From Erythrophleum ivorense (taxonomy: Eukaryota > Streptophyta > Magnoliopsida > Fabales > Fabaceae), in contig JAIUCV010000003.1 in NCBI GenBank assembly GCA_026724425.1, forward strand, positions 42,743,283-42,807,282: DNA of 64,000 bases. Reading direction: 5' to 3'. The notes under the pieces were generated by a model that was given only the letters and a program-made list of their open reading frames with translations, was not told the DNA's origin and made no database searches. This document shows positions 13,666-27,054 of the stretch, piece after piece; positions within the stretch are counted from its first letter, which is position 1, and every line of letters starts with the position of its first letter. A program made the position numbers and the translations under genes.

Positions 13666-16567
13666 GTAGTTTTAATCATTGCTCAAAAATTTATTTATTT
13701 ATTTATTTATTTATTTATTAACCTTTAAATCTATTGTTCTATCCATTTTTACTTTTACTAAACAAATGATAATATCAAAAAAGATATATTAAAATTGATG
13801 AAAAAGTAATTAGAGTAACAATCCACAAACATAGAATGTATCATACATTTTCAGCATTTCTTAATATTAATGTATCATATTAGTTTCAAACATATACAGA
13901 TGTAAATTATTTGAATAAGTTAATATATACTTTCTTCTTTTCCTTCATCTTGAAATGATGTATTGGTACAACCTAGGCTTTTTTGAAACATGCAGATCTT
14001 GAGGTTGCTTGCTTCTTTTAAAGCTTTTGTTATTTTCCTTTGTTTGGTTTCTGAACAAAAAGAATGTAAAAAGTAAGCGAAGGTAACTAACCATGCATGT
14101 AGTGTTTATTAGGTGTTTGAAATTATGGAAGAGCAAAAAAAGTAAGCCAACTACAACCAAAGTAGCAAAGTTTGATTTTTATAACATATATGTAAAACAA
14201 GTTCAATTTGCTATTTGATACTATATGTGGTGGTTCTTGATTGATAATAAATTTTCATCATAGGTTATCATAATTCTCATTTAGCATTTAAGTTGATATC
14301 ATAAAGAGCTTGTAATCACATTCCAAAGCAAAGACTATGGAGAATGTAACCCGCGTTATTTTAGAGAACAAAGAAAAATCTAATCTTTACCTTTCAGAAG
14401 CATAATCTAATATATTCTTCTCTTCCTTAGTGAGAACCAGGGAGCAACAAATAGGATCCTCCTTTGCATAAGTTTTGCACTAGTAATCACAAGTTAAAGG
14501 TTAGCCAAATTAAGTAAAGCTTCTATAGCATGTGTAAAAATAAATGGCCCTACACCTTTAATAATAAATACTAAATCATTTTCAACTAGAGGTTATGAAA
14601 GCTTCAATGCAAATAAGTCAAGTGTCCCTACCTCATGAACTGTTAGTAGTATTTGGACAAATAAATTAATTGATTGCATTTTTATATTCTCATGCATAAG
14701 TAGAACATAAAGTTGAAATATAATAAAAGAACAGTTATTACAAGGGTGCCTCCACACCACTATTTTGACTTTTGGTTAAAAATGATGAGTTAGATCATCC
14801 AATAACTAGCTTCCTTCAACTTTTTCATTTTTTAGTACAACTCTCTTCCTTTTTTTTTTCCAACTCACTTTTCACATGACTTCTTCCTTTTAGTGAATCA
14901 AAATCTTAAACACCTCAAATATGTATTTCAATTATGCAAGTTACATTAATTAAGCCCAAGACTACATGTGACTTGTCTAACATGAATTTTAAATACTTAC
15001 ATCATTTTGCATAGTCTAAAAAATAGCACCTTTTAGGGGCACAATGATACCATGACTATCATAAATAGCACCTTTTAGGGGAATTTTAAACACACCACAA
15101 TTCAACTTCACATTCCTCTATCATGAATCTACTCTTATTATAATTTTTTTCTTCTTACTTGTTTTTATACCTTTTTTTTCACCGTTTAAAGCTTCATTTC
15201 AAGACCAACGATGTTTTAAACTAAAAAAGAGTCAATCATTCCTTCAATCAAGTATGGATAAATGCTCTAGGAGTTGTAAAATAAAAAGAATCTTCTTAAT
15301 CATATATGATTGAGATATTGTGTGATTAAACGCTCTACAAGCTTATATATTATTTAATTAGGATCAAGATGTTTGGATGCATGGACATGATGTCCTAGTT
15401 GCCTCCCACAGCTTTCAATAAAAAGCTTCATAGTAATTAGGTTACACTTTAATTGCTACTCCCCCAAGGTGTATTTCAATGGATAGATAGGATAACTAGT
15501 TGTTGGCTCTAGTGCTCTTCTTACTCATTCAATCTTAATCTAAAACAGCATTTAGATAAGGATACCCCAGAGCTCTTAGATCTATTTGTAAAATCACAGT
15601 TCAAGTTCATATGATCATTTCCCACTGCTTCATTTTTTTTCCACGTAAATTATTATATCAGTCTCTCATGAAAAATTTAATTCATGTTTTAAAAAGTATA
15701 TCACAATAGTTTTTAGGTTAACTTTGTTAACAAAGCATTAATTAAAGTTGTTAATAAAGCATTATTAGGAATCACCAATTCTAGAAAAATCAAAAAGCAA
15801 TTCACAGTAATTTTCCAAAATGAAATTCATGCTTTCAACCATTTCAAGATGCAAAATGCTAGCTCATTTTCTTGTAAGTTGAAGAGTAATGATGGCGTGT
15901 GACAAATCCAAAAATGTAAATCCAATGATAATTCCAACAAGTTTTCAAGTTTGCTGTAATGAAGATGAAATTCAAGACTTAGAGCATCCCTCTTTCCCCA
16001 GTGTAAACCCAAAACTGAGCAACTAGATGGGAAGCAAAAATGGGTGACAATGGCGTAAGCACTGATGATGTATTGGCTGAGATGTCGAAGCTATGGAGGA
16101 AGAGGGAGATGGCATTCTGGTCTTTTTCACCTCCATTCTATTAGATCTTTCTCTTTTCCTTATTGCTATAGATTGAGTCTCGAAGGCTTATAAGAGGATG
16201 GTTTACTTAGATCCTTTTTTCATTTATGAATTGGTTTTGATTGTTTGTTGCTTAAGCAATGATGTGAAAAGGAGATAGGACAAGAGTGGCCTAAAATTAC
16301 TCACATCTCTAACATATTTTTTTGATAAAAAATGAGTTAAGATGTAGATACTAGCTCTTATTGCTTTAAAGGTACTTCCTCTATATTGCACCAACATATG
16401 TATACGTGTAGTAATTTTTTGTACTTTATCTGGCAACATCTCCTCATTCTTATTCTTTAATAAATGGCATCTTTGATTCATGGAAATGACGTAAAAGTAT
16501 TATATTCTACATGATGGAGCAATGGTTTGATTGGGCTACTGTTATTGGAAGGTTGGTTCCTTTGACT
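13666..16567. other. Intergenic, no recognised gene
   Basis: AT-rich sequence with an (ATTT)n tract at 13689-13719 and a small direct repeat (aaatagcaccttttagggg, near 15022 and 15062). Minus-strand ORFs at 13945-14160, 15827-16012 and 16224-16481 are short and show no domain I recognise. Confidence 0.5.
13689..13719. repeat. (ATTT)n microsatellite
   Basis: About seven tandem TTTA units directly right of the CACTA-like array. Confidence 0.9.
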
Positions 16568-16701
16568 AAGTGTGTGTTTGGCTGTGTGTTGAAGAAAGGC
16601 AAAACCACATTTGCAAACCCCTTTTATGGAGAAGTAACAATTTGGTGCTTCTGTCAAAACCGCGTTTTCATCCTCTCCAACGTGCAAACAAACACACACT
16701 A
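16568..16701. mobile_element. Possible hAT-like MITE
   Basis: About 134 bp bounded by inverted ends: left AGTGTGTGTTTGGCTGTGTG, right (reverse complement) AGTGTGTGTTTGTTTGCACG. Such termini are typical of short hAT-derived MITEs. No 8-bp TSD could be matched by eye, so the call is tentative. The overlapping ORFs on both strands are an effect of its low stop density. Confidence 0.35.
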
Positions 16702-16799
16702 ATTTATTGTATGCAATTATGATATTTTCCTCCATTGATTACTTCTTGAATTTTCCATATCTTATGCTTGTATTTTATTTTCAGAAAATATGGTGCTCA

Positions 16800-17310
16800 T
16801 CGTCTAATGCATTTCATTATCATTTAAAGTTTAGTTAATTCTAGATCAATGTAATATCTCTACTTAAATTTTCAGAATATGTATCACTTAATGTTCACCA
16901 ATTCGCTACCCTGGTACTAATCTCAGAGTTTAGTGAAAAGGCACTTATATTTAAAGCCTTGAATGAAGTAGAAGTCTAGATTGAACTCTATCAAGAAGTG
17001 ACTTAATAAGGAAACACTCTCCTTTAAGGTTGACATGGTGGGACATTTGTGTCAACTAATTACATTTGCATTCTATTTGACATGTAGAAAAGATGATCTA
17101 ATGGAGCTCATTAGATTTCTATAGAACTTTGTAGCATCTTTCTTGTAAAGGATTAAAGTTATACAAGCAGAGATCTTCTTATTGGTGAGGGATTCATGCT
17201 TCACTAAGAATTTTTCATTCCTATTCGCGGTCCAAAATCCATTTCTCTTCTTAAGACCTTGGAATTTGGCTTGGGATACTTGCTGTGGCGACAAATTTGG
17301 CTATTCAATC
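16800..17310. repeat. Duplicated segment, unit 1
   Basis: Similar to 18240-18462 joined to 22067-22440, i.e. the second unit once the solo LTR is removed. Matching landmarks are 'atctctacttaaattttcag' / 'atctctacttcctatctag', 'ttagaagtgtagattgaa' / 'gtagaagtctagattgaa', and 'agcatctttcttg' in both. On the minus strand both units give a similar short peptide (17073-17294 and 22208-22411, with a Leu-x-KKDA motif), hinting at an old exon. I do not recognise the family. Confidence 0.65.
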
Positions 17311-18239
17311 TCATAGCAGATTTCTATTGAGGCTATTTCACCACTATGGGTAAAAATTAATGATTGAATTTTATTCTTGTTGTTCTAATTATTGTCATTA
17401 TTTCAAATTATTGCATACTTAAGACCTTCCACCTTGTCCATTGGTAGAGCAAGAATTTCACTCTGCAACCATTGCTTCTACAAATAACCTTAGATTGGCC
17501 TAAATTTTCTCAAAGCACCCATGTATGAGACTCCTTCCTTAGATTGAAATTCCTAAAGCTACAATATGCAATTTCCAATCCTACGACTGCGAAGGTACTT
17601 CCTATACATGACCCTCATTGACCTAAGCTTCTAGAATTTTGATATCTGAAGTATTTTTTTTACTTTTTTTTTCCTTGCTAGATATGCTATCTACAATTAT
17701 CAATAAATGAACAATGTTTTGCAGAGACAACACTTTGGAAACACTACTTGAAGGCCTCTTATGTATATTTAAATGAGCTCTTATTGATAGTTGCTACATC
17801 AAGATACTTCATAAAAGTAAATAAAAGGATGCAGGTTGTTTTATGTGAAAATAAGAAGTAACGTCTCATTTGTTACTCATGCTGTCAATGTGGCACTTGA
17901 TGATCGGTTGACATTTGTTGTCTATTCCTTTTTCTTTTCAACTCTTGACTTCCTTGTCTGTCATTTTTAATTAAATTATGTTAATGTCTGTATGCAAACA
18001 AGGAGGGGTGTCTGTTCGTCTAGATTTTAATTATATTAAAGCTGATCTTTAACCAGAATCTGTAGTGACTTATAATTAGTAATAACAACAACCCCTTTCT
18101 TGTTGATTTGCTTACACCACTAAAAATAGTGATTTATTTTCTAAACATATGGTTATCATCATTGGCAAATGCATCGAATTGCTATTATATTTTTTGTCAA
18201 TACCAGATCATATGTTCCTTAGTAGTGAAGACCAAAATA

Positions 18240-18462
18240 AATATCCTTTAGTTTTATTCTGGTTATACAATGAAATGCATCATCCTATACTTACATATTC
18301 TAAACATATCACACAATGAAGTATATTATCTCTACTTCCTATCTAGAGCATGTCTCACATAGTGTTAACCGATGCCCTGCCCTAGAGCTGAAGGTTTGCC
18401 TTATACTTTTTAGCACAGATTTCAAAAGTTCGATGAAGGAATCTTCTACTTAAAGGCATGAA
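18240..18462. repeat. Duplicated segment, unit 2 (left part)
   Basis: Left half of the second unit of the duplication, ending in the LTR target site ATGAA. The other half resumes at 22067. The join restored by removing the LTR matches unit 1 closely (taaaggcATGAAtgaattag against taaagccTTGAAtgaagtag). Confidence 0.65.
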
Positions 18463-21400
18463 TGTAACAAACGTAATTTTCACAAAACGACAAAATGAAC
18501 CGTATAAAAGCAAGTTCTCTGAAATAAGCTAGATAATGTCCTGAAAAATTTGGATAGAGTCTTAGGCTCCTAAAAATGATAATTCTAGGCTCTGAAGGAA
18601 AGAAAAATAGAGGTAAGACGGTGAAACAAATTATGACAAAAACTAATAAAATGTAATGGCATTTTCATAAATAAATGCAACTTTGGGAAAACACATAGGA
18701 GGGCTTTTTAAATAGGAAATTTGAGTTGCCCAAGGTTCTCAGAGGCCCCAAAAATCATGGGAAGCCCTAGGATTGATAAAGCCCCTCCAGTGTATGTTTT
18801 TCAACAGCAGTGAGCTTGAACTTTGACGGATTCATTCGGGAAGGTTTTAACTCCAAATTGAGTGATTCCAAAGGCATTTTATTAAATTGAGAACCTAAAT
18901 CTTATAATGGAAAAGACGGTTCTAAAAAAGGAGTTAAAATGAAGCTAAAACTAAATTGCCATTACGGAAGGATGAAATTGAAATTTTTGAAAAAAGCTAG
19001 CTTCTTGAATGTTTCATAAGCTTCTTGTCTCTTCTACCACCTTCTTAAGCATGACCCTTTCTGTCCAAAATACAAAAAAATTTCAACTCCTTTAGGCACA
19101 CCAAGAGAGGAAGAAAAGGAGGAAGAAAAAAGCAAGAAAGGTAAGGAAATTTGTAGAATTTCATGCTCCATCTTTTTCTAATTTTGTTCCTCTCCTCTCC
19201 TCCTCTCTTTCCATGGTTTATTTGAGTGAATTGGTTCTATTTTAAGTTCAGAACAAGGAGGAGCATTTTGAATTGCTTGAGGAGAAGAAAACCAAGGAGA
19301 AAAAGTCTTGAAACCAAGCTTGAATCAAAGGTATTTCATGGTTTGTTGTTTCTCCTGTTTGCTTCTTCCTTGTGTATGATTTTAGCCAAACCAAAACCAT
19401 ATGAGGGGGAGATGTTACATGCAAAAACAAGAGAGGAACTAGGGTTTTAGACCATGAAGAAGAGGAATATGGCAAGAAATTGCAACAAAAACCTATAGAA
19501 AACAAGATAGAAAAGTGTAGGCTTCTTTAGGGTTTTATGAAATCTGATTTTGTGTGAGTAATTTCTTGGCTATTTGAATATTTTCTTGAGCTCCTAAGAC
19601 TCTTAGAAAGCCTCCCAAGTGGCTCTTCCATCAAGGAACAATTTGAAACTCCAAGAACCCCATTATTGCTTATAGGTTCGGCTAAGCTAAGATGGATAGG
19701 GTAGAGGATGTTTTAATTTGTTCTAGCCTTGGTTTGGGACTTTATATGATGTTAGAAGATGGGAGAAACCATTTGAAAAAATTTAGGAACCATGGATTGG
19801 AAGATGGGACAATGGTGTCCATAATAGTGCTTTGTGAAGCAACTTGATTCCAATCTTATGCAAATAATTATGTGAGGGCTCCAAGGACTTTGAATGAGGT
19901 CAAGAGGCCTAGAAATGGAAAGAAATGGGAGCCTAGAGCTTAAATTGTGAAGGTTGCTTCAATAGGCCATTTATGGAACCATTATGCCACTTATGGAACC
20001 AAGTGTGTGTTCAAGAGTGAGTTTAGTGTCTTGGCTTGCTTCAAGTGTGTAATTGTGTGTTGTTTATGGTGTTTAGGCTAAGAGAACACTAACCCACCTA
20101 GATGCACTTGTGAGGCCAAAAAAGGGAAGGAGAAAGACTAAGAAAAGCTTGCATAAATTCAAGGTAGCTCTCCACCTCATTCTCCTTACATTCTTATGTG
20201 CATATGTATGTCTTTGTGTACTTGTATGTGCTCTTATGATTTGAGAACATGCCACTTGATGTCTTGAGATTGCATTGGTGCCAATGTATTGCCTTAAATA
20301 TCATTGATTGTGAAAATAACTCATAAAGGTGAAGTGATACCAAAAGTCTCTTTATAAAGGTGAGACAAAGTCAAAAGTCCCTTGAAAGGGTGAGGCCAAG
20401 TTAGAAGTCCCTAGACGAAGGGTGAGGCAAATCTAAAAGTCTTAGAAATGGGGTGAGGCAAAACCAAAAGTCCCTAGAGCATGCTCTTGGCTTGAATGTG
20501 AATAAGTGGCATGGAAATTGTGACCTTACATACTTTATGGTTGTTAAACCTTCCATACATATACTTTGATATGTATATGCCATGAATGTGTGTGTGAATG
20601 GATGTGTGAGCTATTGAGATTCTAGAAATCTCACTCCCTTCCCTCTATTATCTTGAAATGCCTAGGTGATGTTCAAGAAGCAAGGAATGCAAGCCAAAGA
20701 CCTTAAGAGATTGCATTTTATCTATTATGTAACCTTATTTGTAGTTGGATATCAAAGTTATTTTGTACATATTATTTTTGAGATGTAAGACCATGAACAA
20801 TTATAATATGATGTATCAATCTTATATGGATCACATGTGGTATGAAATCAATGCAAATGTGGGATTTAGCTTCTTGAATGGCTTATGTATATAGTGTATT
20901 CTTAGGTATGGAATGATCAAATTGAAATGCATAAGACTTGGAACCACTTGGGCAGTTCACACAAATCATATTCATACTTTTAAACTTGTCCAAAAGGTGC
21001 CAAACATTAAAGAAAACTAATTGGACAAAGTTGGTACCTCATATGGAGCAAGAATGGTTATTTTGGCAAACTATACTACTTTTTGTCCAAATGAGCTCTG
21101 CTATCTGAGATTTGGCATGCATTTAGAGTTTGTTGAGAGCTTTTTGGGAAGCTAAAGTAATTATTATTCGAAGGTCTACAGAATATTTAGTGAATTTTTG
21201 AAGTTGACAATTTTTTTATTTTTGGTCAATGCACTATTCATCTAGTCTAAAATTTTTTCTCTATCATTCATGGGACAAATGATGTCCAATTGCCACAAAA
21301 TTTTACAGGGAGAAACTAGACCTTCCTAAGGACTTGTATCAACTAGAAGCACCTTATTTGGATGTCTAGAGTGGGAGATATGAATTTTTAAATTTGCTAT

Positions 21401-22066
21401 TCTGTTCCAAGCACAGCTTCAGACTCATGGTATTGTTTGATTAATTTTCGAGGTCTGAATGCTCTTGGATTGGTCTGAACCTATTTTTTCCCTCTCGTTA
21501 ACATCTGTAACTTTTCAAATTGGTATAGATTGCATGGATTGGATTTTTGTAAAATTAATTATGAATTTCCAAAATTTATATCAGTAAGCTATATTAGATT
21601 TTTAGATAGCTCAACCTCCCTAACTTTTCTATTGCCAAACGTGATCTAAATGCAATTTTCGTGGCTAGAACTTATTTTTATGTAAAGTTGACATCTAAAG
21701 CTTTCTAGAAAACTATGATTTGTATGATTTCGATTTTTCTACATTTAGTTATAATTTTTCAAAGTTGCCCCTGAAATCTGTTACTATACAGCCATGAAGA
21801 ATGAAGGAAATTTTGGGATTTTAGACCCTTGATCCATGGTTTGTGCTAAGTTTTGAGAATGTTATAATTTGCATGAATGGAAAATAATTAGAGAATATTG
21901 TTGGTGAGTTCATAGGGCCTCCGAGACGCGAAATGAAAAATTTATCCACTACGCAATGCAATTTAATTTATTATTTTAATGTATTTTCTTGGGATTCCTT
22001 GAAGAATTGTATAATCTCATTTGCACGTAAGAGGGTCAATGTTAGAAATAATAATATGGTATTACA
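18463..22066 (-). mobile_element. Solo LTR C of the large-LTR family, 3604 bp
   Basis: In opposite orientation to copies A, B, E and F. It starts TGTAACAAACG and ends GGTATTACA. The flanks are ATGAA (18458-18462) and ATAAA (22067-22071), a 5-bp TSD with one mismatch. The neighbouring paralogous segment (16800-17310) independently supports this as the target site. Inside are the conserved block at about 18860-18960 (reverse complement of that in A, E and F), the minisatellite at about 20333-20480, and AT-rich terminal thirds. ORFs such as 19226-19450 are in repeat sequence and are not genes. Confidence 0.92.
20333..20480. repeat. Roughly 30-bp minisatellite inside LTR C
   Basis: Four to five tandem units of the form 'aaaagtccctagaaagggtgaggc', each followed by 'caaa' or 'taagt' spacers, with point differences and small length changes between units. 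The same array is found at the equivalent place in the other family copies (e.g. 47360-47540, 3010-3230, 51380-51560, 55350-55550), so it belongs to the LTR and is not a local expansion. Confidence 0.85.
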
Positions 22067-22440
22067 ATAAATGAATTAGAAGTGTAGATTGAAATATATC
22101 AAGAAGAAATATGGTTAGGAAGTATTCTCCTTTCAGATCAGATTGGCATAAGATTCATGTCACCTGACCACAATTGAATTTTGTTTGACATAGTACGGAA
22201 TTACTTATCAAGTGGAGCTCGCTTTACTGCCATAACAATTTCCAGCATCTTTCTTGAGAAGGTTTACAATTATTGAGGCAGTTCTTCTGGTTGGAGAAGG
22301 ATGAACACAGGAACAGGAATTTTTCATTTCAAGTAGCTGATCAAAATCCATTTGTCTTCTTGAGCATAAGTTCATAACAACACGCCGTAATTTTGAGAAT
22401 GAACTCACCAAGTTGGGGAAGGTAAGGAGATCTGATTTTT
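22067..22440. repeat. Duplicated segment, unit 2 (right part)
   Basis: Continuation of the unit interrupted at 18462. It carries a minus-strand peptide-like stretch (22208-22411) that parallels 17073-17294 in unit 1. Neither has a start, splice sites or a family assignment that I can support. Confidence 0.6.
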
Positions 22441-22989
22441 TAAATTCAAGATTTGAATGTCTCCAAAGAACTTGTCTAGTTTTAGAATTGAATTTGTTTA
22501 AGGTAACGGGCTTGTTGCTGCTTTTCTTGTGCCTAATCTTTTATTTCTAGATTTTATTTTCAATTCCCTTTATTGTGTAATATGTGATCACAATGAATAG
22601 AACCAACTATTATTGCCATTCAGGTATGATCCAAGTCTTGTGTCAGATTAAGTTCATGGGATAATTATTATTATTTTCCCGAGTTCGCATCCTTCGTCCA
22701 ATTCAACTCTTTTGTTTTAAAATAATGTCTTGATTTTCTTAGACGCTGAATTAAACTCCCTTTTATTTATATCTAGCATTATTGTAGTGTTTAAGTTAAT
22801 CTTAGCTGAATTTCCAATTGATATTCTGTTTTTATTTCTTGATTGAAATTTAGCCTGAAGTTGAATTTTGAAGCAGAATTTTCTCTCTCTTTTTTTTTTT
22901 AATGATGAGAATGTAAATTTGCTCGATAGCCCTTTATTGAAGACAAATAACATAATCCTCTGAGTTATTACTTTAAGCCTTTTTAATAT

Positions 22990-24650
22990 GTAATTTTTGT
23001 TAAAAAAAACAATTTCTAATTACTTAATTACACAATTTTATTTATAAAAAAGAGTAATGACTAATTATTTGATAATTTGTAACCTTTTACTATGTCTATT
23101 CCATTATTTCTAAAATTTAAAATAAAAAATTACATGCATGATCTAGAAGTTGTTGCAAATTACGAAAATTATAAAACAGCGTGACCAATGAACGTGTTAT
23201 TTAAAAAAAAAAAATTGTTGATTCATTGAGATGGGATCTAATGATTTTCTTCAGCAGAAATGATGGTGCTGCTGTCAAAGGTACATTCAAATTGGAATGC
23301 ATATATGATATACTGCGCCCGACTTTCTTGTTGAATAAAGAGAAGCATTGGCCAAAAATAAAAAAAAAACACAAAAAACACATCAGAACATGAGAACAAG
23401 AAAGAACGTTAAAAAAAATGTTTAAATTATTCTCATTTTCTTTGAAATGCCCAAAGTACATGATCTTTACATTCCTTCCCTTGGAAAAATTAAAAAATAT
23501 TTTAATTAATCTTTCTTGTAATAAAAAATAAGCAATAATTACATCTAATTTTTTATATAATATAATAAATATTAAATATATATTTAACTAATATAATGCA
23601 AAAGTTTTTTAAGTTTAGAATAATTTATATTTATGGTATTCAACAGAAAATAAATAGTATTAAAATAAGATTTTAAAAATTGAGTAGTATAATAATTTAT
23701 ATTTTTAATAAAAAAATGATATTATCCCTGAAAATATTTTAATCAATTTTTAGCTAAGTTTTTTGTGAATTTTCAAAATAAAATAAAATATATTATAATT
23801 TGAACATCTCTTAAAAAGTATAAAAGAATAATTTACCTTAAACAAGAAAAAATTATACACCCTCTTCTAAATTTTGTTGAAAATATACCTTTCCAATTTA
23901 TTTTTATAGTATACACTCCTTTTCCCAAAAATAAAAACCACAATTTGCGACACATAGGTCCAATTGACTGAAAGGAAGTTTTGGTTTTTTTTTTTTTCTC
24001 AATCTTTTGAAAAATCAGATCAGTGATGTTGAATTGGGATAACGAGAATGTAGTCCATGATTCAATAATTTAACTGTGATTAAACCTAAGTTGAACTTTT
24101 TGTTTAAAATATATATATATACACACACACATAATATAAATAGATATAATATTTTATAATTAAATTAATACATATATAGTAAAATAAATATAAATAATTA
24201 AAAATATAAAAATTAATTAAAATATTTTACATATCACAACAAATCTATATAAAATAGGTTGGATAAAGTTTAATAAATATTAAAGAATGCCAAAACTCTG
24301 ATTTAAAAAAATTTTAAAAACTAATTTTTGACTGGGTTAGTGTCAAACCAACCAATGTTTATAGTTTTTTTATTTTTTATAATTTTTTTGCCCCAACCAA
24401 TTCTCAAGGTCAACTAGATCGGAGCCATGACTTGTTTAATAATCCAAACGTCGGTCCAATTTTATGTTTTTTCTTATTTGGCCATTGAAGTCTTTAGTAT
24501 GTTCTCCTTTCGTTTTCATCAAAATGTCTTCCACCTTACAAAGTAGAAAACGTTGGCTATGGTGCGGACAAGCAAATCCATTTAGACAATTGAAGAGGAT
24601 GACATTGAACCCAAAATTTCAAAGTAATTGCGTGGACACAACCAACTAAA
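22990..24650. repeat. Segmental duplication, unit 1
   Basis: Matches 25757-26960 in order, with insertions and deletions. Shared landmarks are 'taatgactaatta' and 'aaaattataaaac', then 'gatctaatgattttcttca', 'gcatatatgatat' and 'agagaagcatt', and at the right end 'ggccattgaagt', 'ttcgttttcatcaaaatgtc' and 'gcaaatccatt'. Very AT-rich. The sequence near the right end (24464-24649) contains a small ORF whose counterpart in unit 2 is not open, so it is not supported as a gene. Confidence 0.7.
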
Positions 24651-25526
24651 TCTTTCATCTATCACCAGCGACTTCTACTAAATCTCTTTCTCATGTCGGA
24701 CTATATCTTTTAAGACTTGTATATTTAGTCATTATCAATTGTATGTAACAATATCAAAATTGGAAAGTAAAAATAGTTTAAAAATTTTAGATATGACAAT
24801 TGTAGTATATAACAAGGTGTTCAAGACTTTTTAATAAATTACCGTTATAAATTCATTTACAATATATATATATATACTTTATTTTATTTTAAATTGTTTA
24901 TTTGTTAACTCGATTTTCTGCTTTTGATATTTTATTTTATGTTTAGTTAACATTTGTTTATAACATTTATATAGTAGTGTGCTTATAGACTTCATGGTAC
25001 AAAGAGTATCCCGCTATGATATTTTGTTTAACTTTTTTATTATGACTTGATCGTTATCAGCATTGATTGTACCAGTTATTCCAATGATTTACACAGTTTC
25101 ATTATTTTATTTGGTTATTTGATTTGATTACACTATTACAATTTCAAATATCAAACCTATTTGCCTTATCACAATTATGCATTAAAATTGTTTAAACTTC
25201 TCATCCATGTCTATGTTGGTTGTTTTTCTGCCTCAATTACTTGATGATGTTCCAATATCATTTGATATACGTAACTCATTTGTTTGAAATAATGAGGAGC
25301 TCTTCCAAATCCAATATCAAATTTTACCACCTCTGAATTGTTGTAATATTTTAACATTAATCTATTTAATTTTCCACTTTTTCATGTTTTATTACTTTTT
25401 TATATCAAATTTTGAATACATAATTTAACAAAATTTATCACATTTTAAACATATACATATAACAATACTTTGTGTGTATATATATCACAGGTACAACACT
25501 AGTTATACAATATAGTAGTAACTACA

Positions 25527-25560
<34 letters not shown>

Positions 25561-25756
25561 GATAGTATTTTTAATGAAGCCACCAACTTCAAAATCTAGA
25601 CTTTTAATGGATAACTCAGAATTATTCATGTCAATGTTTCTACTTTTAATAATAAAATTTATGTTTTATTTATTCTTTCAATTTTATTTTCCTGCACTAT
25701 TATACAAGACACTTTGGTCTACTTTGGTATATTGGAGGTCCTTTTTTAGATGTAAT
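24651..25756. other. AT-rich spacer between the two duplication units
   Basis: No gene recognised. It contains an (AT)n run at 25528-25558, within the spurious ORF 25472-25774. Confidence 0.5.
25528..25558. repeat. (AT)n microsatellite
   Basis: About 15 tandem AT units. Confidence 0.95.
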
Positions 25757-26960
25757 TTTATTGATAAAAAATAATGACTAATTACTTAATTTATAATACA
25801 CAATTTTAATTATAAAAAGGAGTAATAAGTAATTTTTTAATAATTTTTAACTTTTTACTATCTCTTTTCATTATTTTTAATTTTTTTAAAAGTATTTTAC
25901 TATATACATAATCTGAGTTGTTGGAAATTACAAAAATTATAAAACGGCTAGACCAATTATTTTTAAAAATAAAAAATGAAACGCTTGATTTATTGAGATG
26001 TGATCTAATGATTTTCTTCACCAGAAATAACGGTGTTGCTGTCAGTGATTCCTTTAAATTGGGATGCATATATGATATATGACACCCAAGTTTATTGTTG
26101 AATGAAGAGAAGCATTAGCCAACCTACGTTTCTCTATGTTTGCTAAGACAAATATTTAAAAAAAAAATTCAAAACCTGTGATCAAGAAAGAACATTAAAA
26201 AAATTAGGAAGGAAGGAAAAATTATTCTTTTAATCTCTATACTTTTATATAATTTTTAATTTAATTTCTCTTATTTAAAAATTTAAAATTAAATTCTTAT
26301 AGTTTAAAGAATTTTTAATTTAATCTTTACTATTAAACTTTCATTAACATTCTATTAGTTTTTCCTAACTCAATTATTATTTTTACATTTTGAATATATA
26401 TGACTTAAAATAATCTATTTAAATAACTTCATATATGTTATATCACATGTTATATATATATATATATATAGAGGTTAATTTTATTTCTTTATCTATTTGG
26501 GTCTAAATTATACATATTTATAGTATTAAAATAAAACATAATGGTCACGTTATCAAATTTTAACAAAACATTATCAAATTTTAACAAATACTAAATTAAA
26601 AATTTTAAAATTATATAAATTATAAAATTTTATACTATAAAAATTAAAGAAAAATTAAATAAAACTATAAAAACCAAAACAGTTATTTCACCAAGAGAAA
26701 AGAAAAAAGTAGAAGTCTTAGGCACGTTTTTTCTTAGCTGGCCCTTTTTGTTTTTTGGCCAAGATTATCTGGCCATTGAAGTTTTCTTCAGCTTTCACTA
26801 CTTTCGTTTTCATCAAAATGTCTGCCATCGTTACCTACCATGAAGGAAATGTTGGCTGCGGTATGGACTAGCAAATCCATTCAGATGGAAGAGGATGACA
26901 TAAATGAACACAGAATTTCAAAGTACTTGCGTACACATAAGAACAATAATAATAGTTGCA
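25757..26960. repeat. Segmental duplication, unit 2
   Basis: Second copy of the 22990-24650 segment, shorter by roughly 450 bp. It lies about 100 bp upstream of an LRR pseudogene fragment, so it may be flanking sequence of a former resistance-gene locus. This is inferred from position only. Confidence 0.7.
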
Positions 26961-27054
26961 ATTGGTAATTGGGAATGGGTAGCTACTTTTGGCTTTTGAC
27001 TAAAATAATAGCTGCTAAATGGCAATCTTACGCTCTGTTAACTTAATTAAGTGA

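Noticed and set aside
25472..25774. 100-codon ORF on the + strand
   Set aside because: It contains the (AT)n microsatellite as an Ile-Tyr run and has no domain.
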